A stretch of 64,000 nucleotides of DNA. Origin: Methylibium rhizosphaerae (lineage in GTDB: Bacteria; Pseudomonadota; Gammaproteobacteria; Burkholderiales; Burkholderiaceae_C). The notes under the pieces are model-generated. The model was not told the DNA's origin. It did no database searches and worked only from the letters and a program-made list of their open reading frames with translations. The stretch spans positions 62,001 to 126,000 of the forward strand of contig NZ_SWAR01000027.1 in NCBI RefSeq assembly GCF_006386545.1, given 5' to 3'. Below, in pieces: positions 52,247-60,702 of the stretch. The position numbers and the translations under genes were made by a program. The stretch's first letter is position 1. Each line of letters starts with the position of its first letter.

Positions 52247-53296
52247 ATGTTCCCGAAGAACGCCTGGTACGTGGCCGCCACGCCCGACGAGATCGACGGC
52301 AAGCCCCTGGGCCGCAAGGTTTGCAACGAGCGGATCGTGTTCTACCGCGGCCCGGAGGGCCAGGTGGCGGCGCTCGAAGACTTCTGCCCGCACCGTGGCG
52401 CGCCGCTGTCGCTGGGCCGGGTGTGCGAAGGCAAGCTGGTGTGCGGCTACCACGGGCTCGAAATGGGTTGCGACGGCAAGACCATCGCCATGCCGGGCCA
52501 GCGGGTGCGGGGCTTCCCCGCGGTGCGCACCTACCCGGTGGTCGAGCGCCACGGCTTCATCTGGGTGTGGCCGGGTGACGCGAGCCAGGCCGATCCGGCG
52601 AAGATCCACCCGCTGCACTGGGCCGAGAGCCCGGAGTGGGCCTATGGCGGCGGGCTGTACCACATCGCCTGCGACTACCGCCTCATGATCGACAACCTGA
52701 TGGACCTGACGCACGAGACCTACGTGCATGCCAACAGCATCGGCCAGAAGGAGATCGACGAGGCGGCGCCCACCACGAGGACGGAAGGCGACGAAGTGGT
52801 GACCAGCCGCTTCATGCACAACATCATCGCGCCGCCCTTCTGGAAGATGGCGCTGCGCGGCAACAACCTGCCCGATGACCAGCCGGTGGACCGCTGGCAG
52901 ATCTGCCGCTTCTCGCCGCCCAGCCACGTGATGATCGAAGTGGGCGTGGCCCTGGCCGGCCACGGCGGCTACGACGCGCCGGCCGACAAGAAGGCCTCCA
53001 GCATCGTGGTCGACTTCATCACCCCCGAGACCGAGACCTCGATCTGGTACTTCTGGGGCATGGCGCGCACCTTCCAGCCGCACGACGCCGAGCTCACCGC
53101 GAAGATCCGCGAAGGCCAGGGCAAGATCTTCGGCGAAGACCTCGAGATGCTCGAGCGCCAGCAGAAGAACCTGCTCGCCTGGCCCGAGCGCAGCCTGCTC
53201 AAGCTCAACATCGACGCCGGCGGCGTGCAGTCGCGCCGCATCATCGACCGCCTGCTGGCCGAGGAGCGCGGCGACGGCATGGCGGCGGCAGCATGA
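52247..53296 (+). CDS. vanA: Vanillate O-demethylase oxygenase subunit
   Basis: The 349-residue Rieske non-haem iron oxygenase has the [2Fe-2S] motif CPHRGAPLSLGRV (Cys47, His49) and CGYHGLEM (Cys66, His69), and mononuclear iron ligands in DNLMDLTHETYVH. It converts vanillate to protocatechuate, releasing formaldehyde, with electrons from VanB. Its stop overlaps the vanB start. The family's usual length is about 350 aa. Confidence 0.95.
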   Translation: MFPKNAWYVAATPDEIDGKPLGRKVCNERIVFYRGPEGQVAALEDFCPHRGAPLSLGRVCEGKLVCGYHGLEMGCDGKTIAMPGQRVRGFPAVRTYPVVERHGFIWVWPGDASQADPAKIHPLHWAESPEWAYGGGLYHIACDYRLMIDNLMDLTHETYVHANSIGQKEIDEAAPTTRTEGDEVVTSRFMHNIIAPPFWKMALRGNNLPDDQPVDRWQICRFSPPSHVMIEVGVALAGHGGYDAPADKKASSIVVDFITPETETSIWYFWGMARTFQPHDAELTAKIREGQGKIFGEDLEMLERQQKNLLAWPERSLLKLNIDAGGVQSRRIIDRLLAEERGDGMAAAA

Positions 53297-54258
53297 ACAA
53301 CCTCGGCTTGAGCGTTCGAGTGGCCGGCAGGACGGTCGAAGCCACCGACATCTGCAGCTTCGAGCTGGTGGAAGTGAACGGCCGCGCGCTGCCGGCGTTT
53401 TCTGCCGGCTCGCACATCGACGTGCAGGCGGCCGACGGCGTGGTGCGCCAGTACTCGCTGTGCAACGACCCGAAGGAAACCCACCGCTACCTGATCGCGG
53501 TGCTGAAGGACGCCAACACCCGCGGCGGCTCGAAGGCGATGCATGAGCAGGTGAAGGTGGGCGACGTGCTGTCGATCAGCACGCCGAAGAACCACTTCCC
53601 GCTTGCGCATGAAGCGAAGCGCAGCCTGCTGCTGGCCGGCGGCATCGGCGTCACGCCCATCCTGTGCATGGCCGAGCGCCTGGCGGTGGCCGGGGCCGAC
53701 TTCGAGATGCACTACTGCACCCGCTCGCCCGACCGCATGGCGTTCCGCCAGCGCATCGCGGCGGCGCCCTATGCGCCGCGGGTGCAGCTGCACTTCGACG
53801 ACGGCGACGCCGCGCAGAAGCTCGACATCACCGCCCTGCTGCGCGCCCCGCAGCCGGGCGTGCACCTCTACGTGTGCGGGCCGAAGGGTTTCATGGATGC
53901 GGTGCTCTCCACCGCCCGCGCCCAGGGCTGGCCCGAGGCGCAGCTGCACTACGAGTTCTTCGGGGCCGAAGTGGTGAAGTCGGCCGACGACGCCAGCTTC
54001 GAGGTCAAGCTGGCGAGCTCGGGCAAGGTGGTGGTGGTGCCGAAGGACAAGACGGTGGTGCAGGCCCTGGCCGCGGCCGGCGTGGAGGTGCAGACCTCCT
54101 GCGAGCAGGGCGTGTGCGGCACCTGCCTCACCCGCGTGCTCGAAGGCGTGCCCGACCACAAGGACATGTACCTCACGCCGGAGGAGCAGGCCGCGAACGA
54201 CCAGTTCACGCCCTGCTGCTCGCGCTCGAAGACACCGGTGCTGGTGCTCGACTTGTAG
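53293..54258 (+). CDS. vanB: Vanillate O-demethylase reductase subunit
   Basis: The 321-residue protein has an FNR-type FMN/NAD module (VVRQYSLCNDPKETHRYLI, AGGIGVTPILCMAERLAV, LYVCGPKGFMDAVL) and a C-terminal plant-type [2Fe-2S] ferredoxin (TSCEQGVCGTCLTRVLEG, CCSRS). It passes electrons from NADH to the VanA Rieske centre. Four-base overlap with vanA indicates translational coupling. It converges on the haloperoxidase gene with ten bases between stops. Confidence 0.95.
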   Translation: MNNLGLSVRVAGRTVEATDICSFELVEVNGRALPAFSAGSHIDVQAADGVVRQYSLCNDPKETHRYLIAVLKDANTRGGSKAMHEQVKVGDVLSISTPKNHFPLAHEAKRSLLLAGGIGVTPILCMAERLAVAGADFEMHYCTRSPDRMAFRQRIAAAPYAPRVQLHFDDGDAAQKLDITALLRAPQPGVHLYVCGPKGFMDAVLSTARAQGWPEAQLHYEFFGAEVVKSADDASFEVKLASSGKVVVVPKDKTVVQALAAAGVEVQTSCEQGVCGTCLTRVLEGVPDHKDMYLTPEEQAANDQFTPCCSRSKTPVLVLDL

Positions 54259-54268
54259 GCCTGCAGCG

Positions 54269-55447
54269 TCAGAACGGCTGCAGGTGGCGCTCTGCGGCCA
54301 GCGCGCCGATGCGTTGGCCCATCGCCGCGCCGGCGTCGACCGAGAAGCGGTAGTGCACGCCTTCGTAGACCCGCGCATCCGACACCTCGCGCACGAAGTC
54401 CTCGACCTGGCTCCAGCGCCGCGTGGCGCCCTTGGCAGTCGGGCTCGCGGTGGACAGCTCCGGCATCGCGGCATGGCCCACGTCAGCCTTCAGCACGGCA
54501 GCCACGGCGCCGGCCAGGACGGAGTGGCCGCTCGGGTATTCAGGGTGCATCGGGTTGTCGATCATCGGCGCCCAGCTCGCGTCGCGCGCCGTGCCGTCAT
54601 GGCCGTCGGCATCGCCATTGCGGATGGCCGTCACCGGGCGCCAGAAGTTGTAGTGGTACTTGGCGTCGAACACGCTGATCAGCGCGTCGTCCATCGCCTG
54701 CGCGGCCGCGGCATACAGGCGCGCATTGCGGGCCGCGTCGCGCCCCGGCTGCAGCGCCACCGAACGCAGCACGCCGGTGTAGATGGGCGGCAGCGAGTAT
54801 TCCCAGAACCGCGCGATCTCGGTCTGCTCGGCCGTGCGGCGCGTGCTGTTCTTCGAGCCCAGGGCCTTGATCTCGTTGTAGTCGCGCGCCCAGGTGTCGC
54901 TGGTGAGGGCCGGCGGCGGCGCCGGCCGGAACTGCGCCGCATGGGCCATGAGCCAGGGCTTGCGTTGCGGCCATTGCGAAGCGGCGGGCGTGACCGTGGG
55001 CACATAGCTCGCCGCCATGGTCTGCGGGCGATACGACTCGGGCGTGGCGGCGCCGTCGTCGGCACGTGCCTTGAGCACTGTGGCGGCGGCGCGTTCGCCG
55101 GCCGCGATGCCGGCGGCCCGGGCCGGGCTCTCGGCCATCGCTGCGAGGGCGGCCTGGTAGGCCGCGTCGATGGAGGCCTGCTGCGCCGGCAGCAGCTGGC
55201 TCAGCGTGGCGCGGTTGGCAGCGGCCACCGCCGCATCGAGCGAGGCGCGCGCGCCGGCGGCATTCACCGCCTCCAGCACGGCCGTCTGCACGATGGCCAT
55301 GGCGCGCACGGCGGGCGGCGTGCCGAGCTTGGCCTCGACAATGATCTCGCCGGCCTTGACGTTCCAGTCGGTCACGGCGTCGGCATGGGCCGCCGGCAGG
55401 GCCGCGGCCAGCACGGCCGAGGCGAAGAGGATGCGTTGGGTCTGCAT
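54269..55447 (-). CDS. Vanadium-dependent haloperoxidase / PAP2-like secreted protein
   Basis: The 392-residue protein has a signal peptide (ILFASAVLAAALPAAHA) and the acid-phosphatase/haloperoxidase vanadate site: KYHYNFWRPVTAIRNGD, PEYPSGHSVLAGAVAAVL and SDARVYEGVHYRFSVDAG. These enzymes oxidise halides with H2O2, or hydrolyse phosphate. A periplasmic location is inferred. It is the last of four co-oriented minus-strand genes below the BTAD regulator. Confidence 0.87.
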   Translation of the reverse strand: MQTQRILFASAVLAAALPAAHADAVTDWNVKAGEIIVEAKLGTPPAVRAMAIVQTAVLEAVNAAGARASLDAAVAAANRATLSQLLPAQQASIDAAYQAALAAMAESPARAAGIAAGERAAATVLKARADDGAATPESYRPQTMAASYVPTVTPAASQWPQRKPWLMAHAAQFRPAPPPALTSDTWARDYNEIKALGSKNSTRRTAEQTEIARFWEYSLPPIYTGVLRSVALQPGRDAARNARLYAAAAQAMDDALISVFDAKYHYNFWRPVTAIRNGDADGHDGTARDASWAPMIDNPMHPEYPSGHSVLAGAVAAVLKADVGHAAMPELSTASPTAKGATRRWSQVEDFVREVSDARVYEGVHYRFSVDAGAAMGQRIGALAAERHLQPF

Positions 55448-55501
55448 GGGTTCGGTCTTTCAGGTTCTTTCGTCAGGGAGGGGAGGCGTCGCCGCGGCCA
55501 C

Positions 55502-56335
55502 TCAGCGCCGCGTGATCACCACTTCGAGGTATTCACCGGGCACCACCAGGGAGTCCTCGCCGGCGGTGTTCATCTCGTGGAGCAGGGCCACGATGTCGCG
55601 CTCCAGCGCCTGTTGGCCGGCCGTGTCGAGCGCGGCAAAGGCCTTGTGGGTGGGGCCGTAGTAGTCGCGGAACACCTGCACCCAGTGCGCAGCGCTGCCG
55701 TAGCGGAAGTTGAAGTGGCGGCGCTGCACCTGCATGCCGGCGGCCTGTGCGCCGAACAGCGCGTCGAGGTAGGCCTCGGTGCCCCACAGTGCGGGCGACT
55801 TCAACCCGGCAGGCGGCGGCAGGTGCGCACCGATCACCTTGAAGAGCCGGCCGATGAAGCCCTCGGGCGTCCAGTTGGCCAGGCCGATGCGGCCGCCCGG
55901 GCGCACCACGCGCAGCAGCTCGTTCGCGGCGCGCGGGTGGTCGGCGGTGAACATCACGCCATAGGTGGACAGCGCAGCATCGAACAGGCCGTCTTCGAAC
56001 GGCAGCGCCTCGGCATCGGCCACCTGGAACTGCACCGGCAGGCCTTCGGCGCGGGCCCGTTCGCGGCCCTTGTCGAGCAGGGCCGGCACATAGTCGGTGG
56101 AGGTGACCAGCGCGAAGCGGCGGGCCGCGGCCAGCGTGGCGTTGCCGTTGCCGGCCGCCACGTCGAGCACGCGTTCGCCGGCCCGCACGTCGGCCGCCTC
56201 GGCCAGCGACTCGCCGACGATCTGCAAGGTGGTGCCGACCACGGCGAAGTCGCCGCTGGCCCAGGTGGCCTGCTGCCGCTGCTTGATGGCGGCGAGGTCG
56301 GGTTGGGCCGGGCGGCTTTCGAGTACCTGATTCAT
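55502..56335 (-). CDS. Class I SAM-dependent methyltransferase
   Basis: The 277-residue protein has the SAM-binding motif VLDVAAGNGNATLAAARRFA, TSTDYVPALLD, the PFEDGLFDAALSTYGVMF segment and RVVRPGGRIGLANWTPEG. It is a small-molecule methyltransferase with an unknown acceptor. It lies 32 bases after the alpha/beta hydrolase and 54 before the haloperoxidase, all on the minus strand. Confidence 0.85.
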   Translation of the reverse strand: MNQVLESRPAQPDLAAIKQRQQATWASGDFAVVGTTLQIVGESLAEAADVRAGERVLDVAAGNGNATLAAARRFALVTSTDYVPALLDKGRERARAEGLPVQFQVADAEALPFEDGLFDAALSTYGVMFTADHPRAANELLRVVRPGGRIGLANWTPEGFIGRLFKVIGAHLPPPAGLKSPALWGTEAYLDALFGAQAAGMQVQRRHFNFRYGSAAHWVQVFRDYYGPTHKAFAALDTAGQQALERDIVALLHEMNTAGEDSLVVPGEYLEVVITRR

Positions 56336-56367
56336 GGTGATTTCTCTCTCTCGGTGGGTGTCGTCGA

Positions 56368-57219
56368 TCAGACGAGGGTGGCGGCCGCGACTGCACCTGC
56401 GGCCTGGGGGTTCGGTTGGGAGGTGGGTTGGCAGGCTGCGTGGCCGAGCAGGAACTGCACGACCAGCGGGTTGAACTGGGCGGCATGGGTGATGGGTCCC
56501 ATGTGGCCCAGGCCATGCAGCACTTCATGGCGTGCCGTCGGCAGGCCCATGCGCAGCAGCTCGCCGATGCGCCGGGCCACCGCGGTGGTGCGCGAGCCGG
56601 TGGCAAACAGCATCGGCAGGCGCAGCTGCGCCAGTTGCTTCAGGCCCATCGGCTCGGCATACAGCGCATCGAAGTGCGACGCGACACACGGCATGCGCAG
56701 CGCGGCCGCCTCGCGCCGGGGCTGCGGAAGGGCCTGCCACGCGTCGGCGCCGGCCCAGTAGCTCATGAAGTGCTGGGCCGCCGCATGGGCACGGCCATCG
56801 GCCAGGCGGCTGCGCACGCCCTCCCCGAGCGCGAGCGCTTCCTCGGCTTCGCGGCGGCTGTGCAGGTCACCCTGGAGCAGCCGGAACAGCACCGGCTCGT
56901 AGGCCACCACGCTGCGCACCCGCCCGGGATACTGGGCGGCGAGCTTGAGCGCCACGGCGGCGCCGTAGGAATGGCCCACCACGTGCACGCTGCCGGCTTC
57001 GCGCCCGAGCTCGGCTGCCACCAGCGCCGCCTCGTCGGCCAGCGACAGCGACCGGTGGCCCGGCCAGTTGCCCTGCGCGCCGTGGCCGTGCAGCTCGACG
57101 GGCAGGCAGTGCATGTGCGGCTGCAGCTGCTGCACCAGCGCCTGCCACTGCCGGGCAGAACTGGCGCTCGAGTGCAGCAGCACCACGGTGGCGGGCTGTC
57201 GGGTCGGTGTGGGGGTCAT
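56368..57219 (-). CDS. Alpha/beta-hydrolase fold protein
   Basis: The 283-residue hydrolase has VVLLHSSASSARQWQALVQQ, PVELHGHGAQGNWPG, the nucleophile VHVVGHSYGAAVALKLAAQ, and a late His in HGLGHMGPITH. No signal peptide is seen. It is likely an esterase, lactonase or C-C hydrolase; substrate unknown. It follows the BTAD regulator by 78 bp. Confidence 0.85.
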   Translation of the reverse strand: MTPTPTRQPATVVLLHSSASSARQWQALVQQLQPHMHCLPVELHGHGAQGNWPGHRSLSLADEAALVAAELGREAGSVHVVGHSYGAAVALKLAAQYPGRVRSVVAYEPVLFRLLQGDLHSRREAEEALALGEGVRSRLADGRAHAAAQHFMSYWAGADAWQALPQPRREAAALRMPCVASHFDALYAEPMGLKQLAQLRLPMLFATGSRTTAVARRIGELLRMGLPTARHEVLHGLGHMGPITHAAQFNPLVVQFLLGHAACQPTSQPNPQAAGAVAAATLV

Positions 57220-57297
57220 CGCTGCTCCTGGATGGGTAGGTCCGAGGCAGCGGACTGTGCGCGGGGGGGCGTTCCGCGAGCGTTCCTCCCAGGGTAT

Positions 57298-60200
57298 TCA
57301 GCCGCCTTTTGCAGCCGGCTGTGGCACGCCGCGCAGCCACGCCATCAGCGGCCCGTGGGCCACATCGCTCTCGACCGCGATGCGATGCACCAGCTCCGCC
57401 AGCGTCGCCGCAGCCGCCAGCCGCACCGTGGCGTCACCCGGCAGACCCCACCGTTGACGCCTCTCGCGGATGTCCTGCCGCTGGTGGGCGTTGATGGCGG
57501 GCTGGGCTTCGGCCAGCGCCAGCACGGCGTGCGCGCAATCGGCGTCGCCCTGGTGCACCAGCAGTTCGGCAAAGGCCACCAGGCCGGCCAGCTGCAGTGC
57601 CGGCCGCCCGATGGCCAGGGCCATTTCGAGCGCCGTGCGCAACTGCGCCCGCGCCTCTTCGCGTTGGCCCTGTTGCAAGGCGGTGCTCACCAGCAGCATG
57701 CGCAGCCAGGACTCGATGGCGCGGTTGCCGATGGCCTGTGCCACCTCGAGCGCCTGCCTGCCGTGCCGCTGCGCGGCCTCGACGTCGCCATCCTTCACGG
57801 CGAGTTCGGTCAGGTTGGCCAGCACCAGCCCCTTGGTGGCGACCAGGCCGTGCCGCTCGCACAGCACCAGGGCCGCCTTGAGGTTCACGATGCCGGCTGC
57901 ATGGTCGCCCAGGTCCACCTGCAGCGCGCCGAGGTTGTTGAGGCACAGCGCCTCGCCGGCCGCGTCGCCCAGCTGCCGGTGCTGCACCAGCGACTGCATC
58001 GACATCTTCAGCGACTCGTCGAAGCGCCCGACGCCCTTCTCGACCAGGGCCAGGTTGTCGAGCAGCGCAGCCGCGTCGCGCGGGTACTGGCCGGGCGGCG
58101 ACTCCTCCAGCGCCTGCTGGTAGTGCTGCCGCGCCTCGTCATGGCGGCCCAGGCGCAGGCAGCAGGCGCCCAGCACCTTGAAGGACTGCAGCCGCGCATC
58201 GCGGTCGCGCGACAAGCGCCTCGACGCGGCCAGCGCCCGCCGCGCGCTCGCCTGCGCCTCGGGGTAGCGGTCCAGCCGGTATTCGCAATGCGCCGCTGCG
58301 CTCCACAACAGCGGCTCGATGCGGGACGGGTCGGCCTCGGAGGCGGCTCGCAGGAGCGCAAGGCCCTCGCCCAGGCGGCCGCGATGGTCGCAGTACTGCA
58401 GCAGCGCCATCGCGCTGCGGGTGAGCAGCTCGAACTGCCGCCGCGCCACCGCCCAGCCCCAGGCGGCGCGCAGGTTGTCGAACTCGGTGTCCACCTGCTT
58501 CAGCGCCTCGCGGTCGGCCCGCTCGATGGCAGCGAGCTGCTGCGCCAGCAGGCGATGGAAGTGCAACGCATGCGCGGACTCGGCTGCCTCGTGCGCATCG
58601 GGCTGGGCCTGCAGCCGCTGCCCGGCCAACTGCTGCACCAGCGGGTGCAGGAACAGGCGTGATGCTTCCTTGCGCAGCAGCGACTTGTCGGCCAGGGCCC
58701 GCAGCACCGGCAAGGAGGCCGATGCCACGGCCCGGGCGGCCTCGGCGGTGAAGCCGCCGCGAAACACCGACAGCCGCGCCAGCACCTCGCGTTCGAGCGG
58801 CGTGAGCAGCCGCCATGACTGCTCGAACACCATCTCGATGCTGGCATGGCGCTCGGCCTGCGCCGCGTCGGGCGCCTGCAGCAGCTCGACGCCCTGGCGC
58901 AGCTCGTCGGCGATGGACGCGCATGAGAGCACCCGTGTCCACGCCGCCGCCAGCTCCAGCGCCAAAGGAAGGCCGCCGACCTGCCGGCAGATGTCGACGA
59001 TGGCCGCCGCCTCGGCTGCCGGCACGAGGCCGGGCTCGACCTGCCGCGCCGCGTTCACGAAGAGGCGTGCCGCATCGAAAGCTTCGAGGCGGTCTTCGTC
59101 TTCCTGCTCCGGGCACGGCAGGCCTTCGACCGGCAGCAGCCATTCGGCCGGCAGCGCGAGGCGCACCCGTGTGGTGACGAGAAGCTTGAGCCCGGGGCAC
59201 TGCTGCAGCAGCGCAGCCAGCTGCGGCACGGCATCGGGGACGAGCTGTTCGAAGTTGTCGAGCACCAGCAGCATCTGCCGCTCGCGCAGGAAGGCGCTCA
59301 CCTGCTCCAGCGGTTGTGCGCTGCCGGAGAGGCGCTGGCCCAGGTCGCGGGCGAGGCGCCCGCCCAGCTCGCCCGCAGAAGCCGTGCCTTCGAGTGCGAC
59401 GAAGGCCACGCCATCGGCGAAGGCAGGCGCGACGTCCTGCAACGCGCGCCGGGCCAGGCGGGTCTTGCCCACGCCGCCGGGGCCGATGAGGCTGAGCAGG
59501 CGGCAGCCGTCCTGCGCGAGCTGCGAGGCGATGTGGCGCAACTCGACGGAGCGGCCGACGAAGGCATGGTCTTCCGCCGGGGCCGGCGCGAGGCCGGGCG
59601 GTTGAACGACCGGGGTGGCGGCCGCGCCCAGCGCGTCGTGCAGCGACTTGAGCGCCGCATCCGGCGCCAGACCCAGCTCCTGCTGGAGCCGCTGCGCAAA
59701 GGCCGCATAAGCCTGCCGCGCCCGCGTGCCCTGGCCGCTGCGAGCCAGCCAGTGCATGTGCGCCTGCAGGGCCGCCTCGTCGAGCGGGTCGACCTCGAGC
59801 AGGCGAGCAGACAGCTCCACCGCTTCGGCGGCTTCGCCCTCGGCGGCCAGTTGGGACAGCGCCGCGGCCCGCCAGGCGGTGCGCAGGCGATCGCGCTCGA
59901 AGCCCAGCCAGCTGGTCCAGGCTTCGCTGGCATCGTCTTCGAAGCCGGCCAGCAACTCCCCGCGGCGCAGGCGCAGGGCTTGGGCGAGCCGCTGCTCGCG
60001 CAGGGCCGTCTCGAACTCGGCCACATCGGTCGTTGCATCGACCACCCGCATGGCATGGCCCTGCGATTCGACACATCGCCCCCAGGGCAGCTCCTGCAAG
60101 CGGAACAGTGCCTTGCGAAGGTTCGACGAGGCGAGCTTGCCGGGCTGGTCGGGCCACAGCATCGCCGCCACGTCGGCACGCGCGACCCAGCCGCCCTTCA

Positions 60201-60327
60201 GCGCCAGGAACACCAGGACCTGATGGCGGCGCTCGAAAGGCAGCGCGAGCGGCGTGCCTGCGCCGTGGTCGACGGCGGCATCGACGTCGACCTGCGGGGT
60301 GCCGAACAACTGCAGGCGGACAGGCAT
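57298..60327 (-). CDS. BTAD / NB-ARC / TPR transcriptional regulator
   Basis: The 1009-residue protein has an OmpR-type winged helix (RRHQVLVFLALKGGWVARAD, MLWPDQPGKLASSNLRKALF) and a bacterial transcriptional activator domain (LLEVDPLDEAALQAHMHWLA). A STAND/NB-ARC ATPase follows, with Walker A LIGPGGVGKTRLARRALQ, QMLLVLDNFEQLVPDA and VGGLPLALELAAAW. The C-terminus is TPR-like. Such SARP/MalT-type regulators are closed when idle and assemble when a ligand binds. The ATG at 60327 (MPVRLQLFG) precedes the conserved fold. It probably controls the three genes downstream. Confidence 0.88.
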   Translation of the reverse strand: MPVRLQLFGTPQVDVDAAVDHGAGTPLALPFERRHQVLVFLALKGGWVARADVAAMLWPDQPGKLASSNLRKALFRLQELPWGRCVESQGHAMRVVDATTDVAEFETALREQRLAQALRLRRGELLAGFEDDASEAWTSWLGFERDRLRTAWRAAALSQLAAEGEAAEAVELSARLLEVDPLDEAALQAHMHWLARSGQGTRARQAYAAFAQRLQQELGLAPDAALKSLHDALGAAATPVVQPPGLAPAPAEDHAFVGRSVELRHIASQLAQDGCRLLSLIGPGGVGKTRLARRALQDVAPAFADGVAFVALEGTASAGELGGRLARDLGQRLSGSAQPLEQVSAFLRERQMLLVLDNFEQLVPDAVPQLAALLQQCPGLKLLVTTRVRLALPAEWLLPVEGLPCPEQEDEDRLEAFDAARLFVNAARQVEPGLVPAAEAAAIVDICRQVGGLPLALELAAAWTRVLSCASIADELRQGVELLQAPDAAQAERHASIEMVFEQSWRLLTPLEREVLARLSVFRGGFTAEAARAVASASLPVLRALADKSLLRKEASRLFLHPLVQQLAGQRLQAQPDAHEAAESAHALHFHRLLAQQLAAIERADREALKQVDTEFDNLRAAWGWAVARRQFELLTRSAMALLQYCDHRGRLGEGLALLRAASEADPSRIEPLLWSAAAHCEYRLDRYPEAQASARRALAASRRLSRDRDARLQSFKVLGACCLRLGRHDEARQHYQQALEESPPGQYPRDAAALLDNLALVEKGVGRFDESLKMSMQSLVQHRQLGDAAGEALCLNNLGALQVDLGDHAAGIVNLKAALVLCERHGLVATKGLVLANLTELAVKDGDVEAAQRHGRQALEVAQAIGNRAIESWLRMLLVSTALQQGQREEARAQLRTALEMALAIGRPALQLAGLVAFAELLVHQGDADCAHAVLALAEAQPAINAHQRQDIRERRQRWGLPGDATVRLAAAATLAELVHRIAVESDVAHGPLMAWLRGVPQPAAKGG

Positions 60328-60702
60328 TGCCAGGGGACCTCCGCTTCGAAAGGAGCGGGCAGCATGCGCGTTTCGGCGGGTGCCTGCAACAACTCGTGGC
60401 ACGGTGCGGTGAACTTGCCGCCCGCCGGCACCTGCTCGTGTTCACCTGGCTGGCTTGGCTGGCAGCGTTGCTCTCCAAGAAGGCCATCGAATGAACCGGG
60501 GACTCGCCGGAGCATCGCGTTCAGCATGGTCGCGGCTCATCCACGCCTGTGCGTTCGAGCACACTATTTCCTCTGCGACAGCCCCCCGCCGAACCGCAGT
60601 GGTTTCGCCAGAAGTCGGTCGGGACTTCCAGCTTCGGATGGCTCATCGTTCGCCCCTTCGCGGACGGCCTGTACAGGCGGCCCCGTTCAAGCTAGGAACC
60701 CT
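60328..60702. other. 375-bp intergenic region between divergent genes
   Basis: Lies between the BTAD regulator and the TonB-dependent receptor. No credible gene, RNA, repeat or known operator was seen; it presumably carries both promoters. Confidence 0.6.

Noticed and set aside
59314-60702. Upstream in-frame extension of the TonB-dependent receptor
   Set aside because: The extension overlaps the BTAD regulator antisense and lacks any motif; the signal peptide starts at 60703.
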